From: Phytohabitans kaempferiae
Lineage (GTDB): Bacteria > Actinomycetota > Actinomycetes > Mycobacteriales > Micromonosporaceae
Assembly (NCBI RefSeq): GCF_042433955.1
Contig: NZ_JBHLUH010000003.1
Location: 1-64,000 of the forward strand
Length of the DNA: 64,000 bases
Direction of reading: 5' to 3'
Below the pieces are notes generated by a model. It searched no databases. It saw nothing but the letters and a program-made list of their open reading frames with translations, and was not told where the DNA came from. This document shows positions 58,612 through 64,000 of the stretch, in pieces. Numbering within the stretch: the stretch's first letter is position 1; every line of letters starts with the position of its first letter. The translations under genes were made by a program, and so were the position numbers.

Positions 58612-58972
58612 CGGATCTGGTCCAACAAAAGCAGCTTTGGGCTGCCGCGATGACCGTCGTGGTCCCGGCCGCTGCTCCCGCGGCCTCGCCCGCCGTCGTT
58701 GGTCGGGCTTCTGTGGGCGGCCTCAGTCTGTGGCGCCGCCGCTGTTGTGGTTTGTGATGCGAGTGCGCCTGCGGCGGGAGCGCTCCGGCTCCGGCGTGCT
58801 TGTTGGTGCGCTGTCGCGCTCCAGGAGTAGACCGTGGACGTTGACGGCCTGCCGGAGGGCCGTCGATTACCAAGATCTGCCTGGGCGTCATTGAGCCACG
58901 CATGCGGCACCAATCTTGACAGTGACAAGACAACCTGGCACTGTGGGATGTGCGTTGAGTTGAGGAGGAGTC
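58612..58972. other. Intergenic region, no gene seen
   Basis: The 361-bp gap between the PAP2 and DUF1707 genes has no ORF with convincing codon use or similarity on either strand. Only its right end has a feature: TTGACA at 58916-58921, about 17 bp from a weak CACTGT, just upstream of the DUF1707 gene, is a possible promoter. Confidence 0.5.
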
Positions 58973-59413
58973 ATGGCGAGCGAGTTGGAGCGTGTGGGCA
59001 ACGCGGAGCGCGAGTCGGTGGCGGCGCTGCTGAGTGACGCTCTCGCGGCGGGCTACCTGGAGACGGAGGAGTTTGACGAGCGGTCGGCGGCCACCTACGC
59101 CGCACGTACCCGTGTCGAGCTCGACGCCCTGGTCGCCGACCTGCCGGCGGGCTGGGTGCGGGCCCGGGCCCGTGACCGTCGCCGCGAGCGGCACGCCGCC
59201 GGCGCCCGACTGGGGATGCAGGCGCACGTCGCGGCGTACGTCGCGGGCTCGATCCTCATGCTCGGCATCTGGGCGGCGGTCGGGATCAGCAGCGGCGCGT
59301 GGTACTTCTGGCCGGTCTGGCCGATCCTCGGCTGGGGCGTGGGGCTGCTCGGGCACGTGATCCCGGTGCGCGCCGTGCTGGAGGCGCAGGCGCGCCGTCC
59401 CGTCGGCCGCTGA
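58973..59413 (+). CDS. DUF1707 (SHOCT-like) and 2TM-domain protein
   Basis: The 146-residue protein starts ELERVGNAERESVAALLSDA, a DUF1707 domain with the conserved DR/NAERE start and EEFDERSAATYAARTRVEL, followed by two hydrophobic helices (VAAYVAGSILMLGIWAAVG and YFWPVWPILGWGVGLLGH). It is expected in the inner membrane with the DUF1707 part in the cytosol. The function is unknown. GAGGAGG lies before the ATG. Confidence 0.88.
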   Translation: MASELERVGNAERESVAALLSDALAAGYLETEEFDERSAATYAARTRVELDALVADLPAGWVRARARDRRRERHAAGARLGMQAHVAAYVAGSILMLGIWAAVGISSGAWYFWPVWPILGWGVGLLGHVIPVRAVLEAQARRPVGR

Positions 59414-59470
59414 GGCACGCACAAGCGGAAGCGGCGCGCGCCACAACGGCCGTGCCGCTAGCGCGAGGGA

Positions 59471-60586
59471 TCAGGAGCGGCGGCTGCGCTGCCGCGCCTC
59501 CCTCCGCTTGTCGCGCAGGCCGAGCAGCACGCCGATCTGCGCGCCGACCAGGCTGGCGGCGGTGAGCACGGCGGTCACGGCGAGCGGCAGGTTGAGTCCT
59601 TCCTTCCCGCCGGGTCGGGCGGCGGCCGCTCCCGCGCCGACCGGCTGGCGCTCGGCATCTTCGCCGTCTTGCACGGTGGGCGGCGGCGGGACGTACGGCA
59701 CGGCCGGCTCCTCGGTCACCGGGTTCGACGGCACCGGCGAGGGCTTGCCCTTCGCCTCCGTGCGATCGCCGGGGCGCGGGCTGGGCGAGCGGGGCGTGTC
59801 GCCCGGCTGCTCACCGCCACCGCTCGGCGGCTGCCCGGCGTCGGCCGGCGGGGGACCACTTTCGACCGGTGGTGGGGGATTTTCCGCCGAGGGCGGCACC
59901 GAGACCAGGCCGGTGGCGTGGCGGCGGATACCGCTGTCGGCCGCCTCCTCGGGCAGGTGCAGCATCTGGCCGGGCCGGATCACGTCGGGGTCGCGGATCT
60001 TGTTGAGCTTGGCCAGCTCCGGATAGCGGTCGAACTCGCCCAGGTAGCGGTCCGCGATGTGCCCCAGGTAGTCGCCCCGCTCCACGCGGTACACCGGAGC
60101 CTGCTCCTCGTCACTCGTGGCGGCGGCCGCGCGCTCCCAGGCCGCGGCGGCAGGTGCGGAGACGGCGGCGGGCGTGTAGGGCGCGGCGGCGTACGAGGTG
60201 TGGGGCGTGCTAGCCGCGGCGGAGGCGACCGCCGGGCTCGCCCCGATGATCAGTGCGACGCCGCCGATCAGTGCCGCCGCCATGCGCTGCTGGCGCCGCA
60301 GGCCGGGCAGCCGCGGCACGGGGATGCGCAGCGCCCGCGCCGGGATCTCCACCAGCACCGACAGGGCGAACGTGGCCCAGCCCAGCCAGCCCACCACCGC
60401 GAGCGCGCGCAGGAAGAGCTGCCCGTCGTCGCGCGTGGTGAGCGCGTCGCCGACCTCGGCCAGCGTGGGCACGTGATCGGGGAGGGGGTTGCCGGCGAAC
60501 ACGGCCAGCGCGATCGGCGCGCCCACCAGCAGTCCAATGAGGATGGCGAGCGCGCCCAAGCCCTTGACGACCTGTCGTAGACGCAT
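59471..60586 (-). CDS. LysM-domain membrane protein at the end of the Tad operon
   Basis: The 371-residue protein has two N-terminal transmembrane helices (KGLGALAILIGLLVGAPI and LRALAVVGWLGWATFALSVL) and a third near residue 105. A LysM motif follows (PVYRVERGDYLGHIADRYLG, ending DVIRPGQMLHLP), then a Pro/Gly-rich region and a final helix (NLPLAVTAVLTAASLVGAQI). LysM modules bind peptidoglycan. It follows the TadE/G-like genes by 22 bp on the same strand, so a role in anchoring the pilus apparatus at the wall is inferred. Confidence 0.82.
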   Translation of the reverse strand: MRLRQVVKGLGALAILIGLLVGAPIALAVFAGNPLPDHVPTLAEVGDALTTRDDGQLFLRALAVVGWLGWATFALSVLVEIPARALRIPVPRLPGLRRQQRMAAALIGGVALIIGASPAVASAAASTPHTSYAAAPYTPAAVSAPAAAAWERAAAATSDEEQAPVYRVERGDYLGHIADRYLGEFDRYPELAKLNKIRDPDVIRPGQMLHLPEEAADSGIRRHATGLVSVPPSAENPPPPVESGPPPADAGQPPSGGGEQPGDTPRSPSPRPGDRTEAKGKPSPVPSNPVTEEPAVPYVPPPPTVQDGEDAERQPVGAGAAAARPGGKEGLNLPLAVTAVLTAASLVGAQIGVLLGLRDKRREARQRSRRS

Positions 60587-60608
60587 GGCGCCGCCTCCTT
60601 CCTTGTCG

Positions 60609-61040
60609 CTACTCGTCGGGGGTGGTGAGCAGTACGGCCGTCGCCGTGCCGGTCACCGTGCTCGTGTCGGAGAACCCGAAGACGTCGAGAAACTTGTTGT
60701 CGTAGGTGACCGATACCTCGACCTGGATCAGCGGCACGCCATCAGGCCCGGTGGAGAACGTGGGGGGCGGCCCGCCCACGCCGGCGGCCGCCCGGTAGGC
60801 GTCGACGGCCGCCGCCGCCTCGGCCTCGTTGATCTGTGTGGGACCGCCCTCGATCGCCTGTGCCCGGTCGATCGCCTGGCCGCCCGCGCGTGCCGCCTCG
60901 GCGGCCAGGTTGTGCGCGCGCTGGAGGGCACCGAGCTGGCCGGCGCCGTCGTATGCCAGGCCGATCACCATCAGCATGCCGGCGAGCGCGATGGCCAGGA
61001 AGATGCTGACCCGCCCGTCGTCGCCCAGCCGCCGCCTCAT
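60609..61040 (-). CDS. TadE/TadG-like pilus assembly protein
   Basis: The 143-residue protein has a short cytosolic start with DDGRVSIFLAIALAGMLMVI, the single hydrophobic helix typical of Tad pseudopilins and TadG, and an extracytoplasmic domain (QRAHNLAAEAARAGGQAIDR). It overlaps the preceding TadE-like gene by 4 bp. It probably forms part of the Flp pilus assembly at the membrane. Confidence 0.78.
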   Translation of the reverse strand: MRRRLGDDGRVSIFLAIALAGMLMVIGLAYDGAGQLGALQRAHNLAAEAARAGGQAIDRAQAIEGGPTQINEAEAAAAVDAYRAAAGVGGPPPTFSTGPDGVPLIQVEVSVTYDNKFLDVFGFSDTSTVTGTATAVLLTTPDE

Positions 61041-61459
61041 CCGCGGCTCCGGTAGCGGTCGAGCGGTGACACGTACGTCGCCACCACCGTCTTGGCGCCC
61101 GGCACGCCCGGCATGACCAGGTCGGCGAAGGAGACGGTGCAGCTGACCGTGGCGGTGACGGTGGCCGGCTCGCCCAGCTCGGCGCCGAAGCCGCCGGTGT
61201 CGACCTGCACCTGCAAGCTGTCGCCGCAGTCGAGCCCTTGCGCGTCGAGTGTGGCGTTGGCCGCCGTCTCGCCGTCGACCTCGGCCGTCGCGGCGGTGCG
61301 GGCGAGCGACGCGGTGCGGGCCGCCTCGTGCGCGGCCAGATCGACCGCGTTCTGCGCGATGGCCGTGCGCCCCGCGACGGCGGCCAGCACGATCAGCATG
61401 AGGAACGCCGGCGCGAGGATGGCGATCTCCACCGACACGGAGCCCCGGTCGTCCATCAT
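61037..61459 (-). CDS. TadE-family pseudopilin-like protein
   Basis: The 140-residue protein starts MMDDRGSVSVEIAILAPAFL, a TadE motif (S-V-E-I-A before the helix), with the hydrophobic helix up to about residue 30 and an extracytoplasmic domain with two Cys. The ATG overlaps the stop of the upstream TadE gene. It has the usual size for TadE. Confidence 0.82.
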   Translation of the reverse strand: MMDDRGSVSVEIAILAPAFLMLIVLAAVAGRTAIAQNAVDLAAHEAARTASLARTAATAEVDGETAANATLDAQGLDCGDSLQVQVDTGGFGAELGEPATVTATVSCTVSFADLVMPGVPGAKTVVATYVSPLDRYRSRG

Positions 61460-61905
61460 GGAGCGTCCTCCTCGACGAAGCGCTCCACCGGCCCGCGCGC
61501 GGTCTGGCTCACGGTCCAGCCGATGCCCGGGATCACCGACACGACGTTGCCGGTGACCGTGGCTGTCACCTGCTCGTCGTCGCGGGACACCTCGACGTCC
61601 CAGCCGACCAGCCATCCGCCCGTGCCGGCGATGAACTCGCCCGCCTGGCCCTCACCGGCCTCCGGCGAGACGCCATTGAGCGTGCGGGTCGAGCTGACCG
61701 CGACCTGGGCCGCGTTGAGCGCGACCGCCCGGGCCAGGAACCATGCGCCTACCTGGATAGAGGCGAAGGTGAGGATGAGGATCGCCGGGAAGGCGATCGC
61801 CAGCTCCACCGGGGTCGCCCCCCGATCCCGGACGCGGTCGTGGGTCAACCGCCGCCGGACCGCCACCATGGCCCGGCGGATGCGAACGACCGCGCGCTGA
61901 CCCAT
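61456..61905 (-). CDS. TadE-family pseudopilin-like protein
   Basis: The 149-residue protein has a basic N-terminus, then RGATPVELAIAFPAILILTF, the TadE helix with its Glu, and an extracytoplasmic part containing TRTLNGVSPEAGEGQ. ATG 61905 lies 4 bp after the pilin-like gene; a second ATG at 61869 is possible. It is part of the same operon. Confidence 0.82.
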   Translation of the reverse strand: MGQRAVVRIRRAMVAVRRRLTHDRVRDRGATPVELAIAFPAILILTFASIQVGAWFLARAVALNAAQVAVSSTRTLNGVSPEAGEGQAGEFIAGTGGWLVGWDVEVSRDDEQVTATVTGNVVSVIPGIGWTVSQTARGPVERFVEEDAP

Positions 61906-61909
61906 CGGG

Positions 61910-62092
61910 CTACGGAGCGCCGCCGATGGAGCCCATGAACGAGTCGACCAAGCCACTCGCGGCGAGCACCACGGCGCCGGCCGCTGCCGCCAGGCCGGCG
62001 ATGATGATGGCGGTCGGCACCGGGCTGTCACCCCGGTCACGCTCTCTCGGATCGCGCAGCAGCGCGATCCGCTCCCGCAGCATCTTGATCAT
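61910..62092 (-). CDS. Small pilin-like membrane protein of the Tad operon
   Basis: The 60-residue peptide has a charged N-terminus (MIKMLRERIALLRDPRERD) and a single hydrophobic helix (SPVPTAIIIAGLAAAAGAV). Its position between TadC and TadE genes and its size fit a Flp-type pilin or small accessory pseudopilin. The usual Flp motif (G before E/Y at the processing site) is not clear, so I leave the name open. GGAAAGGAAA lies before the ATG. Confidence 0.7.
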   Translation of the reverse strand: MIKMLRERIALLRDPRERDRGDSPVPTAIIIAGLAAAAGAVVLAASGLVDSFMGSIGGAP

Positions 62093-62120
62093 CGGATTTC
62101 CTTTCCCTGGGGCGGTTGGC

Positions 62121-62984
62121 TCAGATTCGGGCCAGGAACGGGTACATGACGAAGCCGACGAGCACGAAGACCAGCAGCGCACCGGGCACGTCGAGCCGGC
62201 TGGTGATCGCCTCGGCACGGGCCAGGTTGTCGGTGCGGATCTGGTCGCGCAGCGAGTCGGCACGTACGCGCAGCGTCTCGTGCACCTGGGCGCCCTCGGT
62301 GCCGGACGCCTGCACGATCGCGCCGACGTCGCCGAGCTCGGGTACGCCGATCTTCTCGGCCAGCGTGCGCAGCTCGTCCCACGGGGACTGCATCTGCATC
62401 TGGGCGATCCGCAGCGACTCGCGCAGCCGCTCGAAGACCCAGCCGTCGCAGACCTCGGCGGCGCGTTCGAGCGACTGCACCGGGCCGTGCGCGGCGGAGA
62501 GCTGGAGCGCCACCAGGTCGAGGTAGGTGCAGATGGCCTGGGTGAACTCGCGCCGCGCCGCCTTCGCCTTGGCGAGCACGTCGGCGTGGGCGACCATCGC
62601 GAAGAGCACGGCCAGCCCCAGCCCCGCGGCCGTCGGGATGACGAACGGCAGTGACATGCCCGCCGTCCGCGCGGCCAGCGAGAGCAGCGCGGGGATGGCC
62701 AGGCCGACGAGCGCGGACAGGATGAGCGAGAGGGTGTACTGCTCGGGCGTCTTGCCGAGCAGCGCCAGCTCCTTCGCCGGCGGGCGGGTCCAGCGGGACA
62801 GCCCGGTCAGCCACTCCAGCCGCCGGCTCGGGCGGGTCTCGCGGAGCGCGGCGGGCGGATGAAGGCGGTGGAGCGCCGGGCCGAGTGCGGGAGTGGCCGG
62901 CAGCGCCTCGCGTACGACTAGGAAGATGCCGAGGCCCACCGCGGCGCCGCCGAGGATCGCGATCACGAGGTACGGGTTGCCCAT
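62121..62984 (-). CDS. TadC-like type II secretion F-domain protein
   Basis: The 287-residue protein has N-terminal and central membrane helices (VIAILGGAAVGLGIFLVV and YTLSLILSALVGLAIPALL), the T2SSF domain (AICTYLDLVALQLSAAHGPV, then TEGAQVHETLRVRADSLR) and a last helix ending YPFLARI. It is an inner-membrane platform protein that pairs with TadB. Its ATG overlaps the TadB stop by one base. Confidence 0.9.
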   Translation of the reverse strand: MGNPYLVIAILGGAAVGLGIFLVVREALPATPALGPALHRLHPPAALRETRPSRRLEWLTGLSRWTRPPAKELALLGKTPEQYTLSLILSALVGLAIPALLSLAARTAGMSLPFVIPTAAGLGLAVLFAMVAHADVLAKAKAARREFTQAICTYLDLVALQLSAAHGPVQSLERAAEVCDGWVFERLRESLRIAQMQMQSPWDELRTLAEKIGVPELGDVGAIVQASGTEGAQVHETLRVRADSLRDQIRTDNLARAEAITSRLDVPGALLVFVLVGFVMYPFLARI

Positions 62985-63889
62985 CACGCCTCCCGCCGCT
63001 CGTCGGGGATCGCCAGGAAGCGCACCGGCGGGGGCGGCAGGCTCATCGCCCGGGTCCACGCCAGCAGGGCGATGAACGTGCCGCCGAGCACGACCAGCAC
63101 GACCTGACCGGTGGCGGTGCCGTACGGCTCCATGTACTGCGGATTGACCAGCCCGTACGCCAGGGTCAGCATGGTCATGCCGGTGAGGAAGCGGACCGCG
63201 AACCTCGGCTGCGTGCGCTTGGCCTCCACCTCGCGCCGGGTCGCGACCTCGGCCGCGGCGGCGGTGGCGATCGAGGAGAGCACGTCGCCGAGGCGCTCGC
63301 CCCGGTCGCTCAGGTGCAGGATCAGCGCGGCGACCACCTGATCGCACATCGGGTCACCGAGCTGCCCGGCAAACGCGAGCAGCGCGTCGCGGGCGTGCCA
63401 GCCGGCCTGTAACCGGGCGGCGAGCAGGGCTACCTCGTCGCCGATCTCTTCGGGCGCGGTGGAGACGGTCGCGATGATCGCCTGCTGGAGCCCTTGGCCG
63501 GTGCTGGAGACGTCACGGAGCCGGCGGGTCCACTCGCCGACCGCCTCGATCCGGGTGATCGCCCGCCGCTCCGCCTGCCCGACGCCGAAGAGCCAGGGCG
63601 CGCCGGGCACGGCGATGCCGACCAGCAGCCCCACCATCGGCAGTCCGGTGATCATCCAGGCGAGCGCGCCGGCCACGATCGCCGATACGAGCAGTATCCG
63701 GTGGCGGCGGCGCTCGGCGGCGCTGAGGCCGGTGCCGTTCCACAGGCGGTGGAGGCGGCGGCTCGTGCGCGACGGCGGCTTGGTCGGCGCTCGTGTGCCC
63801 ACAATGGACACCACGGCCAGCACCAGGCCGGCGACGCAGGCCGCGCCGGAGAGCAGCGCGATCAGCTCGATGTCTGCGGGGCCGGTCAC
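62984..63889 (-). CDS. TadB-like type II secretion F-domain protein
   Basis: The 301-residue protein has several hydrophobic helices (LLSGAACVAGLVLAVVSI first, then IVAGALAWMITGLPMVGLLV) and the T2SSF domain (TRRLRDVSSTGQGLQQAI, then LILHLSDRGERLGDVLSSI). It is the platform partner of TadC. The GTG at 63889 overlaps the stop of the upstream ATPase-like gene. Confidence 0.9.
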   Translation of the reverse strand: MTGPADIELIALLSGAACVAGLVLAVVSIVGTRAPTKPPSRTSRRLHRLWNGTGLSAAERRRHRILLVSAIVAGALAWMITGLPMVGLLVGIAVPGAPWLFGVGQAERRAITRIEAVGEWTRRLRDVSSTGQGLQQAIIATVSTAPEEIGDEVALLAARLQAGWHARDALLAFAGQLGDPMCDQVVAALILHLSDRGERLGDVLSSIATAAAAEVATRREVEAKRTQPRFAVRFLTGMTMLTLAYGLVNPQYMEPYGTATGQVVLVVLGGTFIALLAWTRAMSLPPPPVRFLAIPDERREA

Positions 63890-64000
63890 GACCGCCTCCC
63901 GAGCTGGCTGTGCCGGGGGCGGCGCCAGGCGCCGGTGCGGGCCTCGATGTAGCGGCTGAGCACGCGCGCGTCGTATCCCACTCGCATGAGCTGGTCGCGC
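63886..64000 (-). CDS. Probable CpaF/TadA ATPase, C-terminal end only
   Basis: The last 37 codons of a gene enter from the right edge, reading RDQLMRVGYDARVLSRYIEA and ending SQLGRRS. The coupling to TadB and the normal Tad order make the secretion ATPase (CpaF/TadA) most likely. None of its Walker motifs is inside the window, so the assignment is by position only. Confidence 0.5.
   Translation of the reverse strand, partial: RDQLMRVGYDARVLSRYIEARTGAWRRPRHSQLGRRS

Overview
The window reads as chromosomal DNA from a high-GC actinomycete, most likely a member of the Micromonosporaceae. Nearly every gene has G/C in the third codon position, many genes start with GTG, and adjacent genes often overlap by ATGA or TGATG. 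The order purF-purM / DUF3073 / valine dehydrogenase / bldC resembles the Streptomyces chromosome core. No phage, plasmid or CRISPR features are visible; mobile DNA is limited to one partial IS110 element at the left edge and one MITE-like hairpin element near 46.2 kb.

Layout. 1-1.4 kb: the end of an IS110-family transposase, then the remnant of an ECF42-type sigma gene behind its YCII/DGPF partner. 1.5-5.3 kb: a proline-rich MinD/ParA-like ATPase and a lipid-kinase-like protein. 5.4-8.0 kb: purA and purD, then a lipoprotein. 8.6-16.2 kb: a fatty-acid (beta-oxidation type) regulon made of an acyl-CoA ligase, acyl-CoA dehydrogenase, SCP2 protein, TetR regulator, MaoC hydratase, FabG4-like reductase and FadA2-like thiolase, with a perfect palindromic operator in front of the regulator. 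16.2-30.6 kb: purB, purSQL, a ComB-like phosphatase, purF and purM, interleaved with small membrane, regulatory and secreted proteins. The window therefore carries eight of the genes for IMP/AMP synthesis.

30.7-32.1 kb holds a two-gene RiPP locus, a radical-SAM/SPASM cyclophane maturase and a 79-residue precursor ending in several aromatic-x-Asn motifs, placed between purM and DUF3073. It is followed by valine dehydrogenase, an unknown protein and the developmental regulator bldC. 35.4-42.9 kb is a four-gene FtsX/LolE-type ABC export operon. 43.1-45.0 kb is a coupled membrane protein and PrsW protease pair. 45.0-47.6 kb holds two paralogous proteins built from 13-residue DxDxDG repeats, a 165-bp self-complementary element, and a solute-binding lipoprotein whose two lobes appear in circularly permuted order. 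47.7-51.1 kb includes an intact YCII-ECF42 module, the counterpart of the broken copy at 1 kb. 51.1-51.4 kb encodes tRNA-Glu, tRNA-Asp and tRNA-Phe. 51.5-57.5 kb has a polysaccharide deacetylase, idi plus a CrtI-type desaturase, a flavin disulfide oxidoreductase, a LacI regulator and a decayed alpha-glucosidase. 57.8-59.4 kb has a PAP2 phosphatase and a DUF1707 protein. 59.5-64.0 kb is the downstream end of a Tad/Flp pilus operon (a CpaF-like ATPase tail, TadB, TadC, a small pilin-like protein, three TadE/TadG-type proteins) with a LysM protein.

The items most worth attention are the circularly permuted binding protein abutting the MITE-like element, the cyclophane RiPP pair, the DxDxDG repeat proteins, and the duplicated ECF42 module of which one copy is being lost.
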